Positions 46,345 through 56,600 of a stretch of DNA of 64,000 nt are shown piece after piece (positions within the stretch are counted from its first letter, which is position 1; each line of letters begins with the position of its first letter). The position numbers and the translations under genes are program-made. Below the pieces are notes generated by a model. It was given only the letters and a program-made list of their open reading frames with translations, was not told the DNA's origin and ran no database searches. The stretch spans positions 818,234 through 882,233 of the forward strand of contig LSYV01000031.1 in assembly GCA_001584585.1 (NCBI GenBank). The letters run 5' to 3'. This DNA comes from Gonium pectorale. Lineage: Eukaryota; Chlorophyta; Chlorophyceae; Chlamydomonadales; Volvocaceae.

Positions 46345-46732
46345 GGCAACCGGTTCGACATAACCCGCGCCCGCACGCACACGCCCTAAGGGGTAGCGGG
46401 GCGACAAAGAGAGACACAACCATGTCAACCCGGCATGAACCCCAGTGTCTGTCCGCAAGTGGGCACCAAAGCTCGTTAGAGAAGTCCCGCTTGGCCTGTG
46501 CGGGTTTAGTCTTGACCGAGCCGGGTCCATGAGTAGACATGGTTGCGAGAATTGGAGCGCCAGCAAGGAAATCAGAGGCCGGACGCCCAGCAGCGGTATG
46601 TGCATATCTCAAGGTATTTTTGTGGCTATTTTCCGGCGCAGTTGACGTTGTTTGGGTGGGGCAGCTTTCCAATGCTGACCGGCCGATGGACGCGTTGACC
46701 ATCGCCAAATGCTAAGCAACGGCTATGGAATT
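46345..46732 (+). repeat. Direct copy flanking assembly gap 2 (left)
   Basis: These 388 bases are identical to 46753-47140 (offset 408). It ends at the first N. Confidence 0.95.
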
Positions 46733-46752
46733 NNNNNNNNNNNNNNNNNNNN
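46733..46752. other. Assembly gap of 20 N
   Basis: A gap of probably arbitrary size between two identical flanking copies. Confidence 1.
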
Positions 46753-47140
46753 GGCAACCGGTTCGACATAACCCGCGCCCGCACGCACACGCCCTAAGGG
46801 GTAGCGGGGCGACAAAGAGAGACACAACCATGTCAACCCGGCATGAACCCCAGTGTCTGTCCGCAAGTGGGCACCAAAGCTCGTTAGAGAAGTCCCGCTT
46901 GGCCTGTGCGGGTTTAGTCTTGACCGAGCCGGGTCCATGAGTAGACATGGTTGCGAGAATTGGAGCGCCAGCAAGGAAATCAGAGGCCGGACGCCCAGCA
47001 GCGGTATGTGCATATCTCAAGGTATTTTTGTGGCTATTTTCCGGCGCAGTTGACGTTGTTTGGGTGGGGCAGCTTTCCAATGCTGACCGGCCGATGGACG
47101 CGTTGACCATCGCCAAATGCTAAGCAACGGCTATGGAATT
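46753..47140 (+). repeat. Direct copy flanking assembly gap 2 (right)
   Basis: Identical to 46345-46732. It starts right after the last N. Confidence 0.95.
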
Positions 47141-47212
47141 CTACACACATATAAGGAATACTATTAGTATGAGACTGCAATAATTGGTTATGCGTGGGAT
47201 GGAGTTTGGTGC

Positions 47213-47239
47213 GGACGGACGGACGGACGGACGGACGGA
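47213..47239. repeat. (GGAC)n microsatellite
   Basis: About six to seven GGAC units next to GC-rich palindromic DNA. Confidence 0.95.
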
Positions 47240-47300
47240 GACCGCCACCAATCCCAGGGGGCTCCGCCCCCCCAAGCCGCTTCGCGGCGGGGGCTCCGCC

Positions 47301-47379
47301 CAAAAACGTCGCGCCTTCGGGTGTGTATGACCGTAGAGGCGGGCCCCCTGCCCCTTCCCCTGCAGATTTCTCTTTTTTT
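47301..47379 (+). mobile_element. Family-A dispersed element, 3' part
   Basis: It reads caaaaacgtcgcgccttcgg, gtgtgtatgaccgtagaggc and cccctgcagatttctctttt with a T-run end. The 5' third of the element is missing. Confidence 0.75.
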
Positions 47380-48186
47380 GCCCCCAACAACGCCGCATCG
47401 GGCGCGCGCCACATCGCAGTCACGTGCCGCCCCTGCACCGCAGTACTTGCCGGAGCACCGCAGTGCGGCGGCAGCGCAACGCCGACCAGAGCCCCGGTGG
47501 CTGCCCGCGTCGCGTGCTGGCGTCCAAGCCCCTGCTACACACCTGCTCCCTGCCTCGCTCGCTGAGACTCTGGCTTTCCACACGCCACGCACGCGACGCG
47601 TGCTTTTTCACGCACCATCCACGTTCACTGCGCAGGAGGCCGGTCGTCTTCGGGTGGAGCAAGGTGCACGCACGCACGCAAGAGCCGGTCGAGCCGGTAC
47701 CGGCCTCACGGTCGCAGATATCACCGCAGCTCACATCCGTCAGCTGCATCGTTCGCCGCGCGGACGGCGTACCCCGATCGGCGACTGCAGACAGCCATCG
47801 GCCTGTTAGCCTGTTTCTGGTTCTCTTTGTTAGCAATACCCATACACTGCTGCTACCGACGTTGAGGATAAGCACTGTCCGTTGCCAAGTCCAAAACGAG
47901 AATGAATCAGAGAATGCGTGCATAAAGAACATTTTCGCCCGTACGGAACCACAGATCCCAAGCAGATGTGCGGTACCACCCCGTCCATTGGAATTGGAGA
48001 GTTGACAACCGTCTGCTGCGTAGGACATCGCAACGGCCCATGGCACACACGCACACACACGCGTGAACAGGTGCATGTCTTCAATCATTAGATGGGTATC
48101 ACAAGGCCTGACTCCACAACCATCCATGACCATGATACAAGGGACCGTCGTGCTGCTGTTTGCGACCCATGGGTCAGTACAGCAAG

Positions 48187-48301
48187 AAAAAAGAGAAACC
48201 TACAGAGAAAGAGGGAGCCCGCCTATACGGCCATACACGCCCGAGTTTCCAATAGGGCAGGTACAGAGCAAGACACGTGACGTTCGTCCCGCCCCCAAAA
48301 T
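48187..48301 (-). mobile_element. Family-A dispersed element, complete insertion with 4-bp duplication
   Basis: A 115-bp segment with an A-run at its plus-strand left end. It is flanked by CAAG at 48183-48186 and 48302-48305. The homologous place near copy 1 has a single CAAG at 42226-42229 and no insertion, which defines the element ends and the target duplication. No terminal inverted repeats are seen, and the poly-A/T end suggests a retroposon, though class is unproven. Confidence 0.82.
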
Positions 48302-48765
48302 CAAGCTACAGGCGGCACGCGTAGTAAGCCTACGAGAATCAAACAGCCGTAAGCACGCGGCTTGAGGCTCTACAGCAATAATTTCCACATCCGAGCTTAG
48401 TATCAGCAATATAGTGTTGGTGTGAGGGGCACATCCATTGAAAAGAGAGGCAACACCCGGCTTCCACGTGTCGCGGCCAAGCGTGCTAATTGCGGATCAG
48501 CGCTGCCTCTACGCGCGCTACCCGCTAGGAATTGTATGAAAGCGCCGGACGGCATCGCGCAACAATCATGAATCCTGCAATCTGGCTCTAACCTGGGTTT
48601 CCTGACCCCTTGCCGGCAGCAGCCTCTGCTGCCACCGGTTACTAACCGCTGGTTGATGGAGCACGGATGCAGATCTGATGAACCCGCCCACGCATCCCGC
48701 AACATCGCGTGCCCAAGTCACTCCCTGCCTGCCTACTCGAAACGCTGCATCGATCCGCGTGCCCA

Positions 48766-50717
48766 TTATTTGGGTATTGGGTTGACTGCCTGGCTGGATG
48801 AAGGCGGGGTCGCGGCATCGTGGCCGGCCGCGAGGCCTGCCGCCTGCGCCCGCGCCTGCACTGGCTGTCCGTAGTTCCCGAAGAGTTCCCGCCACACCTC
48901 GGCTTCGCCGTCGCACCACTTAGTCGTCCGCGGCGGCAGCGGTGGTGGATGCGGCGTACTCGGCAAAGGGCTGGGCCGGGGACACGCAAGTAGGGCGGCG
49001 AGTTCACTGGCTCGGCTAGCAAGGGACAGAGGGCCCGCCACCGCAGTGCCCTGCCCGGCCGCGAGCGTGCCGTTAGCCCGAGCATCTAGCGCCGCCTGAA
49101 GGGAAGGCCTGCTGGGGAGAGGGCCGGACGGGGCCCGCGCAGGAGCCCCGCCGCTCGTGAATGATAACGAGCCCCAAGCTGCAGCAGCCAGACAGGGGCC
49201 GCTGCCACCGCCGCCGGTTCCACCGCTGCAGTCGCTGCCGTCAGCTCCGCCACCTGCGCCAACGTCACAAATGCCGCCCGGGCCGCCGGCACAGCACCAG
49301 TGCCATGGCCAGGTGTTGGCAACGGCGCTGCTGGCCATCCGGCCAAAGTTGGCGTCACCGAGCTGCAACGTCGGCCGGAGAGCTCCGGAACCGCAACTTG
49401 CGTCCGCTCTCGCGACGCAGTCGTCGCCGGATGGCTCTGCTGGCAGGCACAGCTCGCCGCTCCAAATGGCCCAACAGTCCAACTCGGCGCCTGAACCCGG
49501 ATGTGCGTGTGCTAACGGAGGATGGCGGCCGGACGGCAACGGCTGTGCCTGTGCGGCGACGGCGGCGCTGTCGGCGCCCATGGTCAAGGCGAGTGCGCCA
49601 TGGCTCGGCAGTGACGGCGCAGCCCATCCTGTCGGCGGCGGCTGAGGCAGGGCCGAGGGGTAGAAGCACTCCCTGGGGATGCCGAAGTCCCGGCCGCGGG
49701 TTGATCCCGCTGCTGTTGACGAAGGGGCGGTGGCGGCGGCGAAATGCGTTTCGTTTTGGGCAGCCACCGTGGGTCCGAAACCAGCTACAGAAGCGGCCTG
49801 TAATGCACTATTGCTGGCGACGCCGTGGCTCCACGCCGCGGAAGGGTGGTACGTTGAGACCCCGTCGCCGGCCGCGCCGCTGGCCCCGGGAGCAGCTGCA
49901 TCGCCTACTACTGACCTTGGGCCAACCGTAAGGCCGCCGGTTAGCGGCATGCCCACAAACATTTCGTGGGCTTCGGTCGAGGCGCCGTTTCCTTCTCGCT
50001 CCCAAGGCGCGGCGCCGTGTGGCGTAGGCATGTACTGCGGGCAATGAAACCAGCTTGCTGCGGTGTTGGCGGTGGCTCCATGTGCAGTCGGCAAGTCCTC
50101 CGCCTTCAGCCACCAGCAGGGCGTCGCCGGTTCCGCAGCGCCGGCCGCCGGCGGAGCGCTCCCCGCCCGAGCGCAGTCCACCCACTCCGCTGCCCCATCT
50201 GGGTAATCCCTCATCCAGGATGTCGGGGCTGCGGGCGGTGTGGGAACAGCGAAGGGTTGGTGGAGCTCCAGCCCTCCGCCCGCGCAGCCCTCCTGGCGCA
50301 GCCAGCTGTTAAAGGCCTCATCCAGGAAGCGCTTGTCGTCCGGCGCGAGGCTGGGAAGCGCGCCACAGCCCTCTGGTGGTGCGTCATGCGTTTGCGGCTC
50401 GCCTGCGGACGCGCCCGCGGCCTGCACACCAGACACAAGGACTCGGATGAAGCCTCCAAAGCCTCCTGACCCATTCCCGGCCCGATTTATATTCTGAAGC
50501 ACGCAAGCCAATGGTCTTGCCTCGCCAAACGCCGGCCAGCCAGCCCAGCGCCGCCAAAACCAGCAGCCAGCACAGAGAACACTCCTTTTATGGACTCCAT
50601 CTGGCATCTGAAGCGCGTTTCCGAGGTCCTTCGCACCTGGCCCAAGGTCGCCAGTGTCCTTCTCCAGCGCAAAAGCCCCACATGGCCATCAATTGGGTCC
50701 ACGCATGCTGAATGCAT
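48766..50717 (-). CDS. Unknown Ala/Gly/Ser/Pro-rich protein, tandem copy 2 (602 aa)
   Basis: Same gene model as copy 1: exon 50717-50637 and exon 50493-48766 (TAA), with identical splice motifs. A single-exon alternative starts at the ATG at 50607. The N-terminal third is nearly identical to copy 1; the middle differs by substitutions and in-frame indels, including a stretch of copy 1 that is absent here. The C-terminus differs: copy 1 stops after ATPPSPS, while copy 2 reads on through ATPPSSSQAVNPIPK. An intact frame in both copies after this much change suggests coding function. No known domain. Confidence 0.65.
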
Positions 50718-53623
50718 AATCAGCGGTGGAGCGTGGTGGAGGAGGGGCACCACAGGCGCCAGAGGAAGGACACCAGCAGCCAACCGGTGCGCCAGGCCGC
50801 TAACAATGCCACGCCTTCTGGACGCATTACATGCTATTATAGAGCTGTCTCATTGTTAATAATGTATGCGGGGCCGGTGCGTGCGGATTTGCGGCGTGAG
50901 CGTCACGACGTGAAAGCGCGGATTGGAAATATTCCTCGAGGCACACTGAAGTTTGCAAAGGATTTCATAATTGAGTACTGGGGTCAGGTTAGCTGGTGGC
51001 CGAGGCTTGGTTCAGTCTGTAGCGCTGTGCGCGTCGGGTCTAGCCGTGATGCTCAGGGCGCACCTAGGCAAACGGGGATGATAAATTACGAATTCATTGC
51101 TGAGAATAGCTGCCCGGAGCTTGCAACGGAGGCCCATACAAAAAGGTGGATCCATGAACGGGCACATATTTTGAGCAGGCCGCTCCGCTGCTCGTTTCGA
51201 CCAGATTGGATCAATAAGTTTTGTAGTTTGTTCGCGAATCGGTTCAGATTGCCGATACAGAAGGTTTCTTGGCTGGTGTCTGAGAGACTGGGACCTTTAT
51301 CAGACCGTGTATGAGGTGACACGCACTGATGGAGCGCTCAAATCGCCGGTTGACTTGGTAGATACGGTCTGACGGCGTCGGGCGTTGGAAAGAGACACTT
51401 TTGTCACACCCAGGCACACCTAGCCATGTAAACCCTATTCGCGTCGCGCGCCCGCCCTCGCCTACGAGCGATACCAATCCATCTCGCCGCCGTAAATCTC
51501 CCCATGTCCCTCATATATAAGCGAATCGTTATGATGACGGGCGTTCTATAACAGTAAGCCGACGATGACCCGGTAGGCCGCCCGGTGCGACCATGTGCGA
51601 CTAGTTTCAACGACCCGCCGCACACGACCATGCACTCCTAGCCACCCGGACACGCCGACCGTTCAGGCCACACCCAGCGGACCACCCCATCCTTCCCGTC
51701 TTCCTCCGCCAACGCAGCACCCCAGCGCGACCCGCTGAAGACGCTTCCTATACCCTTGACCCTTGGCCCTTGACCGTGGCCATCCGGAAGCGCCCGCCAT
51801 TATTCATCCCGACAACACCCAGCGGCCGCTCGATCCACTCTGTCCAGCTGAGCACCCCCGCAGACCCCCGAAGGTGGATGACACGCATTTGCGGCGATCA
51901 CGCGATCAGTGCGAAACGCAATTTCCCTGCCACCCCAATCAGGTAATAACTGGCCAGCGCTTTCCATCTGGAAGTGCGTTTCCAGCGGTGCTTTCCTCCG
52001 TCGTGCCCACATGTGCCCTGCATGTGCGCAGCGGCAGCGGATCCAGCCTGCTGCGGAGCCGTCGGGGCCACAGCGACCATAAGGCCCGTGCACTGGCCAC
52101 ACTGGCACGCCCTCACCGGTCGCCGCCTCGCCCTCGCCGGAGCGCTGCAGCAGCGGCAGCACAACGTCAATGCCCCGGCGGCTGCCCGCGTCGCGTCGCG
52201 TCGCGTCCATGCCCGTGTTACCAAGTTACCATCGTGCTCCCTACAACTCCGGCTCCTCACACACCGCCGTGTCGGGACCTACCGCCCACACTCATCCCGT
52301 TGGCCCGAATGGGAGAGCAAAAAAAGAGAAATGGGAGAGCCCGCTTGTTCGTCGCCTTCTGCTGCCATGCCTTGTGACCAGTCGCCCTACTGGATACGTT
52401 GCGCCTTCAGCTGCGTACCGGTATGTCCGTGGAGGTGGCCTTCTCTGCTTCTGCTTTCGGCAGCCCGGTTGTTGGTTGATTCTTTGATTGGTTGGCTGTT
52501 AGTTGATCGGGCAGCGTTCTGGTTGCTGGCGGCGAAGGGCTCGCCGCCTCCTTTTCCGATGGCCTCCTCTGCCCACTTGTATCCCGTGCCTGCTCGTATC
52601 CGTGTCGACTCATTAGCTATGATTGTGAAATGCAGCGTCAGTGACTTGGCCACCGGCCGTGCGCGGCAACCGCCAAAGCTCTGACGACGGAAGTAGACCG
52701 CTAAATGCACGATTTTGTTGCCACTCATGTCAAGCGGCCCAGCGGCCATATATCTTCGGCACACAGGCCTCACACCTTGACAGGCTCGACTCCCGAGCGA
52801 CCTCTTCGACTGCCCTTGTCAACATAGCCCTATGTATACGAGTCATGCTCGCTGACATCTGCACCCGGCCATGCGAGATGGGCACCCGATCCAGGCCCAA
52901 CAGCAACCGCCATCCCAACCCCTAGCGTGCATTTAGTATAGGTAAGCGCAACCGCCTGCGGCCGCCGGAATGCTGGAGCCAGCCGTAACGCGCTCCGCTT
53001 TTGAGATCTGTGTCAAGCTCTAATTCCCGTGTACACCTATCCTAGCCCACAACCAGGCCCCAAACCATCATACGCTTCCCCAGCAGCTAGCCAATACGCC
53101 ATACACACATGGGGCCTAGCGGCCCCATGCCCTGCGGCCCGCACTTTCGATTCGCCAGCCACGGCGCCATCCATTGCCCTTTTGGCAAACACACAATGGG
53201 GTGGCACATGAATGTTCGTTCTGCCCGCAGGGTTTTGACACGCATTCGTAACTACGAGGTATGCAATGCAACAGGCGTTTGCAGCCAAAGAATGTGCGGC
53301 CAGCTGCCTCATCCCTTTCCGGACGGCTGCTCCGTGTCTGTGCGGTTGCAGGGCCGTGCGCCCACGGCTTCGAGGCCGTTGCTGTTTCGGCTCATCCTGG
53401 CTCGAACCCGGGACGCCGCGCCCGCAGTGCCACCCCCACGCCCGCAGCCCCGACGGGGGCTGGAAACTGGGGACCGCGCATCCGTTCTGCAACGGGCTTC
53501 ACGGCCCCCACATGTGCACATGCACGACACGCGACGCCGTACGCACGTGCGCCTGCTCGCCCCACGCGACCCACACGTGCGCCTGCACGTGACCCGCGAC
53601 TGTTCGTGATCCGCGACTGGGCG
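50718..53623. other. Intergenic, no supported gene
   Basis: The left part to about 51480 is the duplicated upstream flank. Around 52130-52250 is a block related to 47440-47530. A diverged family-A-like element lies at 52318-52450 (plus-strand pieces ctactggatacgttgcgcct and tatgtccgtggaggtgg). The right part is the 3' flank of the F-box gene. Confidence 0.45.
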
Positions 53624-56600
53624 TCAGAAGCGCAGCGTGAAGGGGGAGCCGCCTCCGGGCTGCGGCTGCTGCGGCTGCTGCGGGCGGAGCGCCCGCGGCA
53701 GGGGCGCGGGCCGCGGCCTGAAGTCCAGGTACGTGATGTCGCCGGTGCCGCTGCCCACCGCCAGGCCCTCCAGGTGGGCCGCCAGCGCCGCAGCGAACGA
53801 GTGGTGCGGCGCGTCCTGTGCGGGGGGCGCGCGCGCGGGTGTGTGTGCGTGTGTGCGGGAGGGGGGCGGGCGTTGGGCGGACGGGCCTCAGGGCGCGGGG
53901 TTTCGAGGATGTACGTTGAATGATGACTGGCCGGCGTCCGACTTACGACGGATACTATATGTGGGGGATGCGTGATGCGGAAGACCGGGTGGGCCGCACC
54001 TGCATGCACACAACCAGCTCCAGGGGGCTCCGCTGGGACGCCACCAGCCGCCGCAGCCGGACCGGCGCCGGCAGGCCGCCGCCGCCGCCGCCGCCACCAG
54101 CCCCGGTGCCGTTGCGGGAATTACCGTCGCCGTCGCCGATATCGTAGTCCCCACTGCCGGCAGCGTCACTGGCGCCGCCAGTGGCGGCCGCCGCTGCCTT
54201 TGCCGCCTCGGCCTCTCCCCCCGGCGTATCGAGGCCGTTGCACTTGTACACAATGAGGCCATCTGCGTAGCCGGCCGGGCAGCATCAAGATGGATGGGGC
54301 GGTCGGCCGGCGGGTGGCAGGAGGGGGGTGAGGTCGGTCAGCAGGGGCGAACCGGAGGCGCATCCCCAGGTCCCCATTACACCCCACAGCAGTTGCATGA
54401 AGGCCCGCTTTCTGGTTTTTCCCCATCCCACGGCCTTCCAGTCCACGGCCCCGATAACCGCGGCCCCCATAACACGCCATTGCACGTGCCTGGACTGCCC
54501 GCTCATTGCAATCCCTACCCCATGGCCTTGCAGACCTCGAGACCTGACCTCAGCCCCTCGCCACGAGGCCCCGCAGCCTGACCCCGCCCCGCCCCAGGCT
54601 CAAGCCCCCCTCGCCAAGCCCGCACCGTTCATGGCCAGGGTGACCAGCGCCCCGTGCACCAGCGCCAGCGCCGTCACCGGCCCGCTGTGGTCCGACAGCA
54701 CCGCCAGCGCCGCGCCGCTCAGCGGGTCCCACACCCGCACGTCGCGCACCGAGCCGCTCACCAGCACCAGCCGCTGCGACGGCGGCAGCGCGCCGGGTGC
54801 ACCGCCGGCAGTTGAGCCGTACAGGCCCGGCGGCAGCGCCAGGTCGGGGCGCGACGGCGGCGGCGCCGCGCCGCTGACGTCCAGGTCCGGCGGCAGCAGG
54901 GCGCCGTCGCGGCGGCCGTCTGGGTGGCGGGGCAGGTGGCCGAAGCGGAGGGACAGGACGCCCACGGTGTGGCCCCGCAGAGTGGAGAGGCAGCGCGCGG
55001 AGGAGAGGTCCCACACGCGGACCACGGCGTCGGCGCCGCCGGTGGCGACCAGCCACACCGGCGCCTCCGCCGCCGCCCCTGCTGCCGCCGCCGACGGCGA
55101 CGGCGGCAGCGGCATCGGCGGCTCTGGCCATCGCGCACCAAGGAGACCCGATGACCCAGCCCTTCCTCCGCCTGCGCTGCCGCCGGAAGCGAGGAGACCC
55201 GATGATGACGGCGGCGCCACGAGACTCGTGCTGAGCAGGCGGGCCAGCGTCGACGTCATCTCCGCGTGGACCGCACGGGACTCCGCCGGCCGGCCGTCGC
55301 CGCCGCCACCGCCGCCGCCGCCAAAGCTGACGCCGGGCACGCTGGGAGCGCCGGCGGCGCACTGCGCCTGCGCCGGCGGCACCACTCCGGGCGGCGCGCG
55401 GTGGACGTCCATGCACAGTACGGCAGACGTGTGGCCGCACAGCGTCGCCATGGGCTCCACCGTCTTGAAACCCTGGCCCGCCTGGCCCCCCGCCGCTCCC
55501 CAGCCCCCAAACCCAACCTCCCCACCGCCGCCACCACCTCCAAAACCTCCGCCGCCGGCCCCGGCCCCGCCCCCGCCGATCCGAGACGCGTCACAGTCCG
55601 CCGCCGCCTCCGACAGGTGCGGCAGCTGCCAGAGCTTGGCGGTCCCGTCGCGGCCGGCGGAGACGAGCACGCTGCCGCCGTGTAGCACGTGAGCTCCCCA
55701 CACCACGTCCGAGTGGCCCGCGAAGAGGCGCAGCAGCTGCTTGGAGGGCAGGTGCCAGAGGCGCAGCGCGCCGTCCACGCAGCCCGTGACCACCCAGTCC
55801 TCGTACGACGGATCGTACGGCCACTGCGCCGCGAGCGCGTCGTCCGCGCCGTACACGGAGCCGTGAGATTGCCGTACGTGTGTACAGGGAGGCTCCATGC
55901 ACCCACGGTCGTCTGTTGGGGCAGAGGCGGCGGCGGCGGCGCCTCCCGCCCGCGAGAGAGCCGGCCCGGCGGCCCGGGGGGCGGCGGGGGAGTGGCAATG
56001 GTGGTGTGGCAGGTAGTGGGTGGTGGCGGGCGGCGGCGGCGCGTAGGCGAAGCGCACGAGCGTGACCTCCTGCGGGTGCTCCAGGGTGACCCACGGGTCG
56101 GTGGACTCCACGTGGTAGCGCCACGCCGCCACGCGCCGGTCCGTGGACGCTGCGGTGCGGGGGCCGGGGCGAGAGCGCGCGTCGGCGGCGCCGGGTTTCG
56201 GCGGCAGTGGGGGGTCGGGGGCAAGTGCAGCTGGAGATCAATCCCAATCATGACCTTGCGCACGAGTTCAAACCTGCCGGGTTTGCGGCTCGCCGAACAG
56301 CGCCGTACAGGTGTTTCCTCCCACAGCCCCATCCCAGGCCGCAAAGCCTCCGTGCTCTCGCGGCAACAGACCCGCGCCCTCTCCAGCCCCCCACCTACAA
56401 CCCGCCCACAACCCCTCACACCACACATACACACGCGCGCTGTCTTGTCGTAGAACTGTTTTGAGCATACCGTTACGCATACATAATAGATAATACACAC
56501 ACACGCGCGCGCGCGGTCACCCATCACTACCCCATCCCACAACTACGCCAAGACCGCCTACAGGATAACCGACCCTTATGGCGATGCGGCGTCAGGCGTT

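Larger units (their letters stand above)
47141..48765. other. Intergenic, repeat-rich; 3' flank of duplicated gene copy 2
   Basis: It holds a (GGAC)n run at 47213-47239, GC-rich palindromic DNA at 47250-47300, family-A copies at 47301-47379 and 48187-48301, and a block at 47440-47530 related to 52130-52200. From 47830 it is homologous to the region after copy 1. No gene supported. Confidence 0.5.
47830..51480. repeat. Segmental duplication, unit 2
   Basis: Direct-orientation partner of about 41930-45900; see that entry. It includes the second copy of the unknown gene and the extra 115-bp insertion. Confidence 0.85.

Noticed and set aside
53390..53420. Possible tRNA T-arm (cccgggttcgagcc on the minus strand)
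   Set aside because: The bases around the loop do not pair as a T-stem, and no D-arm or acceptor stem is found.
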